NCBI GenBank assembly: GCA_902782145.1
Contig: CACZLZ010000007.1
Span: 1-64,000 of the forward strand
DNA length: 64,000 bases
Reading direction: 5' to 3'
DNA from: an uncultured Aeromonadales bacterium
GTDB taxonomy: Bacteria; Pseudomonadota; Gammaproteobacteria; Enterobacterales; Succinivibrionaceae
A program made the translations under genes and the position numbers. Numbering within the stretch: position 1 is the first letter of the stretch; every line of letters starts with the position of its first letter. Shown in pieces: positions 43,801 to 52,370 of this stretch. A model generated the notes under the pieces. It did not search any database. It was not told the DNA's origin and worked only from the letters and a program-made list of their open reading frames with translations.

Positions 43801-46800
43801 AGCAGGAACCGGGGCACTGCGGGATCCGGGCGGATCTCCTCAATCTCCCCGAAGCCCGCCTGGGTCAGGGCCCGGCGCCATTCATCAGCCTCCAGGAGCC
43901 GGGACACGGTGTCCGTCCCGTCCTGGGAGGCCACCCACCAGGACTCGTCCAGTCCGCGGATGAGATCATCTGTGATGTTGGGGCCGCTCTCCGCCAGGAT
44001 CAGGACGCCGTCATCCCGGAGAGCCTCCCGGCAGCGGCTGAGGGCCGCGGGAATGTCGTCAGCCAGGTGCAGGCAGTGGAAAGCCACAGCCACATGGGCG
44101 CGGATCTGGGGTGAGGATACGGCGGGATCCCACTGCACCACCTCCAGAGGGGCATCAGCAGGGGCGGTGTCCAGACCCTCCAGGGCCAGGCGCAGCTGGC
44201 GCAGATCATTCTCCCCGCCGGCGGCCAGGATCCGGCAGTGACGCCTTAGATCCCCGTCCATCAGGCGGCCCAGGCTCGAGGAGGTGGCACCAATCTCCAG
44301 AATGCTGGCGGGACCTTCCGCCTCCCGGAGCAGATCCCGGAGGGCCAGACCGCAGAGACAGTCATCCATGCGGTACTCCTGGCGCCGGAGCTCCTCCCAC
44401 AGGTGGCTTGCGGCCGGGATCATCTCCCCGTTCTCCATGAGGGTCCGCCGGGCGGCGGCCAGGAGCATGGCCAGGGCCGAATCCTCCGGGGCGTCGGCCC
44501 CCAGGGTGCACCACACGTCCGCAAAGGACGGCAGGGACTCCATTACATCCTTCCCCCGGGAGGCTGCCAGTTCCTGGAGACGCACCGCAAGCTCCGGATA
44601 TCTGAAGCCCGCATCCCCAGCGGCAAAGTCCCGGGCCAGAGCCAGGACCGCCATCTCCCTGAGGGGCAGGATCTCATCCCGGTGCCGGATCCAGGCACTG
44701 TCAGATGTAAGCTCCCCGGCCTGCTCCCGGAGTTCCCGGGCTAGGCTCCCGTTGCCGGGCAGACCCCGGGGAACAGGGCTTCCCGGATGAGGCCGGGGCA
44801 CCGCCTGGGTGGCATAGGCCAGCGGACGGGGCGCAGCCAGCTGCTCCACGGTCCGGGCACGGCCACCCTCCAGACGGAGCAGCTCGCACCCCTTGCTGTC
44901 CAGCAGACTGAGATCAATCACCACCGTGTCCCGGGAGCAGCGGATCCGGCGCAGTCGGGCAAAGGCCGGACGGCCGGAGCGCAGCAGGACGCAGCGGCTG
45001 AACCAGTAGGGTAGCCGGGGAGCCGGGCACTCCTCCATCATGGCCGGGGGGATCAGGGCGAAGATCAACTGCAGTCCGCCGTCCAGAAGAGGCGGCGGCA
45101 CCAGCATGCCCTCCTCCCATGCGGGCTTTGCACCCTCCGGGGAAGGCAGGAACCGGGCCAGGATCTCATCATCCTGCTGCCAGCAGTCCGCCACCGGGCG
45201 GAACACCGGACCGTAGCCCATGTTGGCCCGCCGGGTCAGGCGGTAAAGCTCCTCCGCGCCGACGACGGCGCCGAACTTCTCGGGATGAGCCGGATCCTCC
45301 AGGGAGGCGGGGGAGAGATCCGCATGGATCATCCGGGCCCGGGCATGGAGGGTCCAGGGTTCATCCCGCATATAAGGACGGGACAGGATCCGGATCTCCC
45401 CGTCAGTGTCGCTGACGGTAAGGCGCAGCACCATCGGCTGCCGCTCCCGGAGGATCACAGGCCGGAGGATGGCCGTGTTGCACAGAGCCACCTGCTCACC
45501 GCTGCCGGACACTTTGCCGGCGGCAGCCAGGGCCATCTCCAGGAAGGCGGCGGCAGGATAGTAGACCGCATCCCCCACCCGGTGATCCCCGAGCCAGGGG
45601 CTGCTTTCCAGATCCACCACCTGCTCCCAGACATTCTGGGAGTGGAGCTTCCGTCCCAGGAGGGGATGATCCCCGGCGCTGGTCACTAGATCCTGGCACT
45701 CAGGGGTGGGCGCCAGGCGGCAGTCCTCATTGTTCCATGGATAGGTGGGCAGGGGGATGTCCGCCCCGGGCTCAGGGAAGTGGCAGGACATGTCCACGGG
45801 CCAGCCGTGGATCCAGGCGTTGCGCCAGGCGGTGTCAAACTGCCCGGCGCCGCTGTTCCGGGACAAGGTTCCCCCCACCCAGCCGTCCAGGGATCCTCCC
45901 TGGGCGCAGGCGGCCTTGTCCAGGCCGCTGCGGAGATATCTGAGCAGAATGCTGTGGGGGCCGATCTCCAGGAAGTGGCGCACACCCAGCTCCAGTGCCG
46001 TCTGCACCGCCCCGTGGAAATTCACGCTCTGGCGCACATTCTCCCACCAGTAGGAGGCCGGGGTGCCCCCCAGCTCCTCCCGTCCGGTGACAGCGGAGAT
46101 GAAATGCAGACGCGGCCGGCAGATCCCCAGATCCGCCAGATCCGCCAGCAGCTCCTGGCGGATGGGATCCATCCGGGAACTGTGGAAGGCATAGTTCAGG
46201 GGCAGCATCTTGAAGAACACATGCCGGCTCTTCAGCTCCTCCCCCAGACGCGCCAGGGCCTCCCCGTCGCCGCTGAGGGTCACCGCATCCGCGGCGTTTA
46301 CGCCGGCGATCTCCACCCCCGGGTAGCGGGCGCAGAGATCCCCCGCCTCGGCGGCGCTGACACTGGCCGCAGCCATGCGGCCGGCGCCGGCGGTGCTCTC
46401 CTGGTGCATGCTGCGGTAGTAGATGATCCGCACCGCATCCTCCAGGGACACGGCGCCGCAGTACCAGGCCGCAGCCACCTCGCCCACGCTGTGGCCCAGG
46501 GCCGCATCAGCCCGGATCCCCACCTGCTCCAGGGCGGCACACAGGCCCACCTGGATCAGGAACAGCAGCTGCTGGGCCACATCGGTGTGGGCCATGTCCT
46601 CATCAGTGGCCATCTCCAGCAACTCCAGCAGATCCTTGCCGGACAGGGGGCGCATGAGATCCGCCACTTCCCGGGCCCGGGCGGCAAAGGCCTCATTGGC
46701 CATCATGGCCCGGCCCATGCCCGTCCACTGGCCGCCGTTGCCGGAGAAGACAAAGGCGGTCCTGACCTCCCCGGTGCCGGTGGCCACGGCCTCACCGGTG

Positions 46801-48362
46801 CTGATGGCGGCCGATCCGCTCTCGGATCCGGCGGCAGCGGCCCTGAGGGCTGAGGCCACTTCCTCAGGGGTGGCGCCCTCGGCCACCAGGCGCCGGGGCA
46901 GCTGATCCCGCCGGGTGACGGCGCCGCTGGCCAGATGGTAATAATCCCCGGGGGCGGCGGTGATCCGGTCCGCATAGGCTGCGGCCAGTTTCTTCAGGCT
47001 CTCGTCGCTCCGGGCGGAAAGGAACATGGGGGGCACTGCCACCTGGCAGGGACGCTCAGATGGCGTCCGCTCCGCAGCCTCCAGCAGCAGGTGGCCGTTG
47101 GAGCCGCCAAAGCCGAAGGAGTTGATCCCCACCAGGGGCAACCCACCGGTTTCCGGCAGGGTCTCCATTTTGAGGGGGAAGCGCAGGTTCAGGCCCTGGC
47201 AGTCAATGGCCGGATTGATGTTCTTCAGGTGGATCTGAGGCGGGATCCGGCCCTCCCGGAGCACCAGCAGGGACTTCATGAGCCCCGCCATGGCGGAGGC
47301 GGTCTCCAGATGGCCCAGGTTGCACTTCACCGAGCCCACCCACAGGGGATCAGTGCGGCGCTGGCCCAGGGCCCGGCCGATGGCGGAGGTCTCCACCGGA
47401 TCACCCACCGCCGTTCCGGTGCCGTGGGCCTCCACATAGGCCAGGCGGGCGGGATCGCAGCCGGCAGCCTCATAGACGCCCCGAAGCAGTTCCTCCTGGG
47501 CGGCGGCGCTGGGCAATGCAATACCCTGGGTGCGGCCGTCGCTGTTGACGCCGATCCCCCGGATGACACCCAGGATCCGGCGGCCCTGGGCCAGAGCCTC
47601 ACTCAGAGGCTGCAGCAGCACCAGGCCGCCGCCCTCGGAGCGCACATAGCCGTCCCCGGAGGCGTCAAAGACCTTGCAGCGCCCACCGGGGGAGAGCATG
47701 TGGGCCTGGGAGAAGCCCACAAAGGGATAGGGTGCCAGCAGCACGTTCACGCCGCCGGCCACCGCCAGGCCCGTGCCCCCCGCGGCCAGGGTCATGCATG
47801 CCTGGTGCAGGGAGTGCATGGAGGAAGAGCATGCCGTGTCAATGGTCATGCTGGGGCCGTGGAAGTTGAAAATGTAGGAGATGCGGTTGGAGATGATGCT
47901 CAGGTTGGTACCTGTCATGCTGTAGGGGGTGGTGGCGCAGATATCGTCGGCATGGACAGTGCCCCCGTCAGGGGAGGCTGCGCCCACAAAGACGGCGGTG
48001 TCAGAGCCCCAGAGGGTTGACGGGGGGATCCCCGCATCCTCCATGGCCTCCCAGGCCAGCTGCAGCAGCAGCCTCTGCTGGGGATCCATGGCCTCGGCCT
48101 CGGTGCGGGAGATGCCGAAGAAGGAGGGATCAAAGCCGTAGATATCGTCCACAATGCCGGCGCTGACGCTGACGGTGCGCCCGGGCATGTCACGGCGGGG
48201 GTGAAGGTAGCGGGAGGTGTCCCAGCGGGTCAGGGGCACCTGGGTGACCATGTCCTGTCCCCGCTCCAGCACGGACCACAGGCTGTCCAGGGAACGGACG
48301 CCTCCGGGAAGACGGCAGGCAGCACCGACAATGGCAATGGGAAAACTGATATATGAACTCAA
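40869..48362 (-). CDS. Single-module highly reducing type I polyketide synthase
   Basis: 2497 residues, the largest gene of the window. Domains in order: ketosynthase 1-430 (Cys178 in DTACSSS, His313 in EAHGTGT, His351 in NLGHLE); acyltransferase 535-830 (Ser625 in GHSVGE, YAFHSS at 724-729); dehydratase 895-1175 (His927, Asp1094 in LLDGGLQ); methyltransferase-like region about 1320-1525 (LEIGATSSSLG, Gly-poor motif I, probably inactive); enoylreductase 1760-2085 (IHGAAGGVGLAAVQ); ketoreductase 2105-2290 (GGLGGFG, Tyr2258); ACP about 2385-2460 (Ser2418 in MGMDSLM). All domains for full reduction are present, so an iterative, fatty-acid-like product is expected. The ACP is C-terminal with no thioesterase; release is likely by the AONS encoded next. 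The start is TTG at 48362. First gene of a five-gene overlapping operon. Confidence 0.95.
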   Translation of the reverse strand: MSSYISFPIAIVGAACRLPGGVRSLDSLWSVLERGQDMVTQVPLTRWDTSRYLHPRRDMPGRTVSVSAGIVDDIYGFDPSFFGISRTEAEAMDPQQRLLLQLAWEAMEDAGIPPSTLWGSDTAVFVGAASPDGGTVHADDICATTPYSMTGTNLSIISNRISYIFNFHGPSMTIDTACSSSMHSLHQACMTLAAGGTGLAVAGGVNVLLAPYPFVGFSQAHMLSPGGRCKVFDASGDGYVRSEGGGLVLLQPLSEALAQGRRILGVIRGIGVNSDGRTQGIALPSAAAQEELLRGVYEAAGCDPARLAYVEAHGTGTAVGDPVETSAIGRALGQRRTDPLWVGSVKCNLGHLETASAMAGLMKSLLVLREGRIPPQIHLKNINPAIDCQGLNLRFPLKMETLPETGGLPLVGINSFGFGGSNGHLLLEAAERTPSERPCQVAVPPMFLSARSDESLKKLAAAYADRITAAPGDYYHLASGAVTRRDQLPRRLVAEGATPEEVASALRAAAAGSESGSAAISTGEAVATGTGEVRTAFVFSGNGGQWTGMGRAMMANEAFAARAREVADLMRPLSGKDLLELLEMATDEDMAHTDVAQQLLFLIQVGLCAALEQVGIRADAALGHSVGEVAAAWYCGAVSLEDAVRIIYYRSMHQESTAGAGRMAAASVSAAEAGDLCARYPGVEIAGVNAADAVTLSGDGEALARLGEELKSRHVFFKMLPLNYAFHSSRMDPIRQELLADLADLGICRPRLHFISAVTGREELGGTPASYWWENVRQSVNFHGAVQTALELGVRHFLEIGPHSILLRYLRSGLDKAACAQGGSLDGWVGGTLSRNSGAGQFDTAWRNAWIHGWPVDMSCHFPEPGADIPLPTYPWNNEDCRLAPTPECQDLVTSAGDHPLLGRKLHSQNVWEQVVDLESSPWLGDHRVGDAVYYPAAAFLEMALAAAGKVSGSGEQVALCNTAILRPVILRERQPMVLRLTVSDTDGEIRILSRPYMRDEPWTLHARARMIHADLSPASLEDPAHPEKFGAVVGAEELYRLTRRANMGYGPVFRPVADCWQQDDEILARFLPSPEGAKPAWEEGMLVPPPLLDGGLQLIFALIPPAMMEECPAPRLPYWFSRCVLLRSGRPAFARLRRIRCSRDTVVIDLSLLDSKGCELLRLEGGRARTVEQLAAPRPLAYATQAVPRPHPGSPVPRGLPGNGSLARELREQAGELTSDSAWIRHRDEILPLREMAVLALARDFAAGDAGFRYPELAVRLQELAASRGKDVMESLPSFADVWCTLGADAPEDSALAMLLAAARRTLMENGEMIPAASHLWEELRRQEYRMDDCLCGLALRDLLREAEGPASILEIGATSSSLGRLMDGDLRRHCRILAAGGENDLRQLRLALEGLDTAPADAPLEVVQWDPAVSSPQIRAHVAVAFHCLHLADDIPAALSRCREALRDDGVLILAESGPNITDDLIRGLDESWWVASQDGTDTVSRLLEADEWRRALTQAGFGEIEEIRPDPAVPRFLLLARAAPGAAAPATRDPGSAPSLWLLCAGDGTPDGIRQILDRLAAEAAARGDQVIRLAPGEQLLLEGTSWQCRTEDPEDWQAVWESLAARKIPVCCVDALALDAQDLDWQEAGRQSGALIQMARGWSRAGSPQAAVRVLTWGAMVCPGDTAGEIRPSQAPVLGAARVIMNEMPKLEISCVDLRLDPDGGAGEVAGSVLRELLERSAEREVILRGAERYVLRSGRTADRAAPDPRGGTLRLDCVSPGHLETLRWQSVPLAEPGAGQVRVAVRAVGLNFRDVMWAMNMLPEEALEGGFSGPGLGIECAGVVDAVGPGVTDVTPGERVLCFGPRCFSGHVVTTFQAVTPIPRDWTFAQAATVPVAFFTAWYSLRHLAQMEPGERLLIHGAAGGVGLAAVQIASCLDLEVYATAGNEDKRHMLRLMGVEHVYDSRSLSFHDQILADTGGEGVDAVLNSLAGEGMDQSLRLLRPFGRFLELGKRDFYADSPLRLRPFRNNVSFFGVDVDQLMRERPEKGQRIFREIMDLFADGQLRPLPCSVYAAGEAEHAFRAMQQSRHVGKIVVEPPKVNAGAAAPLTGTALPVSREGSYLVTGGLGGFGLATARRLAVMGAGALILMSRRGLTDESREAVAELATLGLPAGQRRPVVPVAQDVADEAGLGAALKEALKDLPPLKGVIHAAAVLDDGMVADMTPERLERVLRPKLGGAFSLHRCTLDQKLDFFVMYSSATTLLGNPGQVNYVAANMGLEGLAALRRSMGLPGLAVGWGAIGDVGMLTRDQKTLDSLIRVTGIAPLAAADALDALSRLPGGGDPAPALFIADWKRLSRLPAGRTPRFLPLRVEDEGGDTQEESLSSLVRTLPPEKALARITEIITATVARIMRVPASSVKTGTPLADMGMDSLMSVELMVALEERLEGRSLMGGLTAGSSIRDVAGRIISLLSGEDAGSGDLRSAMELSHNVNLSEDFASRVFKEAGERHE

Positions 48363-48573
48363 AACTCTTTACCCCAGTTCATTTCTGCAATCGCGTCTGA
48401 CATTCCCGCCGGCGTCCTGCCGCCGGGGGAGACCGGATCCCGGAAGGGCGGCATCCGCCGATCCCGGGCATCCGGTGCGGTGATGGATCCTGGCATGAAC
48501 CTGACGGCGCCAGGACGGTCCCCGGTGACCGGAGGGATGCGGTGCGGCTGCACCCGGGATCCGGAAGGGGGAA

Positions 48574-48600
48574 ATAAAAAAACAGCCGGAGACAGCCGGC
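48574..48600 (-). terminator. Terminator between the lipoprotein pair and the PKS operon
   Basis: Minus strand GCCGG/CCGGC stem, 6-base loop, followed by TGTTTTTTT. It separates the upstream genes from the PKS, which must therefore have its own promoter in 48363-48573; that stretch is GC-rich and no clear promoter was found. Confidence 0.82.
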
Positions 48601-48629
48601 ACTCTCATGCTCCCGGGGGAGCACCGGGA

Positions 48630-49331
48630 TCACTCAGGCAGCTCCGGGGGCAGATCGGTGATCCCCGAGGCGCGCATGGCGTTCACAAAGCCCCGGTAGA
48701 AGCCCCGGCGGGTCTCCAGGTCCACCTGGGGATACTGCTCCTTGGGAACAAAGGCGATGCGCTCTTGGGTCAGGGCATCCCTGCCCAGCACCGACACCCA
48801 GCGGGGATCATAACTGCGCTCCGCAATGGTGTCATACTCCATGACCTTGTCCATGGCCAGGCGCAGCTCGTCCAGATGGGTGGCCGCATACTGCCCGATG
48901 GCCTGTCCGTAATAGGAGTTGAGCCGGGTGAGACCGTCCTTGACAGTGGGATCCAGGGACTTGTTGGCATCCGACCGGGCCCTGAGCTGGGCGGTGAAAT
49001 GCCAGAACATGGCGGCGAAGGGCTCGTTCATGTTCATGACCTGATCTGCCAGGGCCATGAGCACGGGAGGGGTGAAGTCGTTGGGATGGGACAGCACCGT
49101 GTTGATGGTGGCGCTGTCGCCGGCCTTGATGGAGCCCACGATCACCTCGGTCTGGGCGCTGCCCAGGGTGGCGAACTCCCCCCGGTAGACCCCCGCGGAG
49201 CTGTCCTGCTGCCGGGTGGCAGTGTCCATGGTGGGGGCGGTGATCTTCTCGGACCGATGCTCCACCACACAGCCGCACAGCAAGGCGGCTGCCATTGCGG
49301 CTGCTGCCGCTGCAAGCTTAAACCGGAACAT
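48630..49331 (-). CDS. Putative lipoprotein of unknown function
   Basis: 233-residue protein with a lipoprotein signal peptide: charged start MFRFK, Ala-rich hydrophobic stretch and lipobox LLCGC (Cys20 region), so it is probably anchored to the outer or inner membrane. The rest, containing ALADQVMNMNEPFAAMFWHF and LNSYYGQAIGQY, is not recognised. It overlaps the upstream gene by 14 bases, so the two proteins are probably made together. Confidence 0.72.
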   Translation of the reverse strand: MFRFKLAAAAAAMAAALLCGCVVEHRSEKITAPTMDTATRQQDSSAGVYRGEFATLGSAQTEVIVGSIKAGDSATINTVLSHPNDFTPPVLMALADQVMNMNEPFAAMFWHFTAQLRARSDANKSLDPTVKDGLTRLNSYYGQAIGQYAATHLDELRLAMDKVMEYDTIAERSYDPRWVSVLGRDALTQERIAFVPKEQYPQVDLETRRGFYRGFVNAMRASGITDLPPELPE

Positions 49332-50031
49332 TGTACTTCAGACTCAGTTCGATGCCCCCGTCCAGCACCACGGCCTTCTGGATCCCCACCAGCTGGCACA
49401 GGCGCCGGTCCCCGATGGAGCGCTGCAGGAAGTCCGAGGCGGCAACGGCCCCGGAGAAGTCCACCGTCAGCACATCCTCGCCGTATATGAGTTTCACCCC
49501 GTTGCGCAGGGTCCGGTTCAGATCCTTCAGCAGGAAGTTGTTCACCAGGGTCATGATGGCCCCGGTGATCATCTTCTGCAGGGTGTTGCCGCTCATGACC
49601 TTCTTGTCGTTGATGCAGAACACCACGCAGGACTTCCGGTTGTCATGGACCCACTCGGCGATCTCCGCCCGGATCAGGAAGCGCCCCAGGGAATGCTCCA
49701 CCATGCAGTCAATGACCCCGCTGCCATAGCAGTTGATGTCCACGGACTTCACGGACTTGAAGGATTCGCTTTCCCGGATGCTGGTGCCGATGAAGGAGTT
49801 GATCAGGGCCTCAGAGATGAAGAGCCTGCCGTCAACTATCTCCGGCAGGGCATTGGTGGTCCAGATGTTGTGGAGGTAGGGGACATACCGCCCGACGCCG
49901 GGATCCACAATGGCCGGATCGTCCCGGTTCTCCAGCAGAAAGTCCGCCACGGCGTTGACAAAGCGCTCCGCCTCCCGGGGACGCTGCTCATAAAACGCCC
50001 GGACAGTTCCCATCACCGTCTTGATATCCAT
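49318..50031 (-). CDS. Hypothetical protein, partner of the lipoprotein gene
   Basis: About 237 residues, no signal peptide or membrane segments. It starts MDIKTVMGTVRAFYEQRP at an ATG with GGAG five bases upstream, better than the longer frame. It has a short hydrophobic beta-type segment CVVFCINDKKVMSGNTLQKMI. No family recognised. The overlap with the lipoprotein gene suggests a joint function. Divergent from ddl. Confidence 0.65.
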   Translation of the reverse strand: MDIKTVMGTVRAFYEQRPREAERFVNAVADFLLENRDDPAIVDPGVGRYVPYLHNIWTTNALPEIVDGRLFISEALINSFIGTSIRESESFKSVKSVDINCYGSGVIDCMVEHSLGRFLIRAEIAEWVHDNRKSCVVFCINDKKVMSGNTLQKMITGAIMTLVNNFLLKDLNRTLRNGVKLIYGEDVLTVDFSGAVAASDFLQRSIGDRRLCQLVGIQKAVVLDGGIELSLKYNVPV

Positions 50032-50290
50032 CAACGCTCCGCACCACCCCTCAGAATGCCCGCACCACCCGTCTCCCCGGTGCCCTGATCCCGCCCTTCC
50101 AGCGGGACTCCGGACAAAAATCATTCATGGGAAAAACCAGCCCGCAGACTCGGCTCAAAATAGCAGAAACCACCAGAAAAATCAAAAGAAAACACCAGCC
50201 GGAAGCGCCGGCGCTGACACGTGTCCCGAATGCGTCCCGGACCGGGGACGCAGGCGCATTTTTGCCCCTGTGGAGGAAAATCAAAGGTAG

Positions 50291-50296
50291 TATAAT
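50291..50296 (+). promoter_or_regulatory. -10 element upstream of ddl
   Basis: TATAAT 32 bases before the ddl ATG, -35 poor. On the opposite strand the same bases read TATACT, possibly serving the divergent gene. Confidence 0.4.
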
Positions 50297-50327
50297 GGCA
50301 CTGTTTTTCCACTGAATCTGGAGTCAT

Positions 50328-51323
50328 ATGCATCAGATACTGCTTTTGTGCGGCGGCGGAGGTTCCGAGCACGACATCTCACTGAAAAGTGCCGAATACC
50401 TGGCCGCCAAGCTTTCCTCCTTGGACAACGTGATCCTGCACCAGGCCGTTCTGCAACCGGACCGCTGGGAAACCCCGGAAGGCAGACCCTGCACCCTCAG
50501 CAGTAGCCGCCAATTCACCGTCCAGGGCGGCGAAGGGACCGTCATTGACTATGCGGTGCCCTGCATCCACGGGTGCCCCGGAGAAACCGGTGACATCCAG
50601 TCATTCTTCGAAATCATCGGTCTGCCCTACCTGGGCTGTCCCCCGGAGGGTAACCGTCTGTGCTTCAACAAGGTGTCCACCAAACTGTGGCTCAGCGGCC
50701 TGGACGTGCCCAACACCCCCTATGTGTTCCTGCCGGTGAACAGCCCGGCCTCACACGCCAGGGCCTTTCAAGCCATGCGTAAGTGGGGCTGCGTGTTTGT
50801 GAAGGCCGCCAGCCAGGGCTCCTCCGTTGGCTGCTACCGGGTGGATGAACTGAAGGATCTGGAAAAGGCGGTGAACGATGCCTTCAGATATTCCAGCCAG
50901 GTCCTGGTGGAGAAGGCCGAAAAGGCCAGGGAACTTGAGGTGGCGGTATATGAGTTCCGCGGCGAACTGGTGGCCACGAAGCCCGGTGAGATCCTCACCA
51001 GCGGTTCCGGCTTCTACTCCTTTGACGAGAAGTACAGCGCCACAAGCAGCACCGGAACCGCTGTGGAGGCCGGGGATCTCACTGCCGAGCAGCAGGAGAA
51101 GATCCGGGACTACGCCCTCAGGGCCTTCCGGGGCCTTGGACTCCGGGATCTGTCCCGGGTGGACTTCTTCCTCACAGCCGAAGGGGAGATCCTGCTGAAC
51201 GAGATCAACACCTTCCCGGGCATGACTCCCATCTCCATGTTCCCCAAGATGATGGAGCACCGGGGAGACAGTATGGCCGAATACCTCAACGACCGCATAG
51301 CCAGCACCCTGAAGAACCGCTGA
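50328..51323 (+). CDS. ddl: D-alanine--D-alanine ligase
   Basis: ATP-grasp enzyme making the D-Ala-D-Ala of peptidoglycan. LLLCGGGGSEHDISLKSA at the start, CIHGCPGETGDIQSFFEIIGLPYLG, VFVKAASQGSSVG for ATP binding, and LNEINTFPGMTPISMFPKM for metal and substrate are clear. 331 residues. It stands alone, not in an mra/mur cluster, so it may be a second (DdlA-type) copy. ATG 50328 follows TGGAG. Confidence 0.95.
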   Translation: MHQILLLCGGGGSEHDISLKSAEYLAAKLSSLDNVILHQAVLQPDRWETPEGRPCTLSSSRQFTVQGGEGTVIDYAVPCIHGCPGETGDIQSFFEIIGLPYLGCPPEGNRLCFNKVSTKLWLSGLDVPNTPYVFLPVNSPASHARAFQAMRKWGCVFVKAASQGSSVGCYRVDELKDLEKAVNDAFRYSSQVLVEKAEKARELEVAVYEFRGELVATKPGEILTSGSGFYSFDEKYSATSSTGTAVEAGDLTAEQQEKIRDYALRAFRGLGLRDLSRVDFFLTAEGEILLNEINTFPGMTPISMFPKMMEHRGDSMAEYLNDRIASTLKNR

Positions 51324-51379
51324 TCCGCCCGAAAGAGACCCGATGCCCGAGTCCTGACCGGAAGTTTCGGCAAACACCA

Positions 51380-51402
51380 GAGAGGCGCCCCGGGCGCCTC
51401 TC
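51380..51402. repeat. Perfect 10-bp stem hairpin after ddl
   Basis: GAGAGGCGCC and GGCGCCTCTC with a CCG loop, 56 bases past the ddl stop. No T-run follows on either strand. It may still mark the 3' end of the ddl message. Confidence 0.5.
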
Positions 51403-51817
51403 ACCTTCCGGGTTTCCGGATCCTGACTGCGTCTCCCGTCCTGCCATTGCGGCAGATCACCCTGTCCTCATCTTCCATACCAGCGTCCTCCTTGCCTGCT
51501 GACAGCCAGGTATCTCCATCCGGTCTGCGGGAACCACCACCCGTCATTGGTCAGTATTTTTTCTTAATTTTCTGACCAATACACGATGTTGTCACATCTG
51601 TTCCGCCATGTTTTTCCCTCACAGCCTGCCTCCGCTGTATTTGCAGGATTTCCTCCGCAACAGTAACAGAACTATCTGGCACCCTGAAGCCCAGAACAAA
51701 CCTTCGAAGCCACAACAATTTCCCAAACAAGATCCATATCATAAAAATGACTACAAGTCAGTGACTTTAGGTCATAAAACACTATAATCTTCAGGAAAGT
51801 AATCCGGCTCACTCTCT
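51403..51817. other. AT-rich intergenic region with an inverted repeat
   Basis: About 415 bases without a supportable gene. It contains the perfect 9-bp inverted repeat ATTGGTCAG/CTGACCAAT (51546-51554 and 51572-51580, T/A-rich 17-base loop) and a short open frame on the minus strand (51551-51742) that matches nothing I know. It may be residue of a lost mobile element. Confidence 0.4.
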
Positions 51818-52031
51818 GTGAACACCAGGAAAGGAAATTGCCCGAAGGCCCCCCTCTTGGAACGGCTCGGGAAAGCCACAGATCATTTTCTCGGCACCAA
51901 TGGCTTCAGCACCCTGCCGGCGGATGAGATCACCGCAACAGGTAACCTTCTATGTGAACTTCCGCCACACGGAGGATTTGGCCGCTGCCATCTGCCGGGA
52001 ATATTTCACAGGTATTGTAGCCAGGATCTAG
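51818..52031 (+). pseudogene. TetR-family regulator remnant (frameshifted)
   Basis: The first frame (from GTG 51818) reads like a TetR helix-turn-helix start: GKATDHFLGTNGFSTLPADEITAT. From about 51939 the match continues one frame over as QVTFYVNFRHTEDLAAAICREYF and stops at 52031. The recognition-helix start usually found between these parts (AGVSR-like) is missing, so there is a small deletion plus frameshift, and the C-terminal ligand domain is not readable. It lies directly before an aldo-keto reductase that such a repressor would often control. Decayed; function presumably lost. Confidence 0.65.
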
Positions 52032-52370
52032 CCATTGGCAGAGGTTGCCTGAAGGATCAGCTCCGGTTTTACATGCGGGAATTTATGATCGCCGTAAAAA
52101 AAGGGGATCAACTTCTGACCGGAGCGGATCAGAAGCGCTGCGGGACCCGGAGGGCACTCCGGAAACTCTGACAGCGCCAAGTGGCAGTTGTTTTTCAGCA
52201 CCTTCTGGTATCTCAGCTCTACGGCATGATGCTTTCCTGGCATGTGTCCGGCAGCAACTCTTAACCGGCAGACAGGGCTGACAGGTTTTCGGATCTTCAG
52301 ACGGCCTTGGGAAGGCATGTCTGACGTGATCCTGAGGTTATTCTTGATACTGGACAATGAGGGATCTGCT

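Noticed and set aside
41658..44114. 818-codon frame antisense to the PKS
   Set aside because: Repetitive Gly/Gln/His/Pro composition and no domain; the PKS strand carries all motifs.
51551..51742. 63-codon AT-rich frame on the minus strand
   Set aside because: No clear start signal or recognisable family, and its end lies in an inverted repeat; not supportable as a gene.
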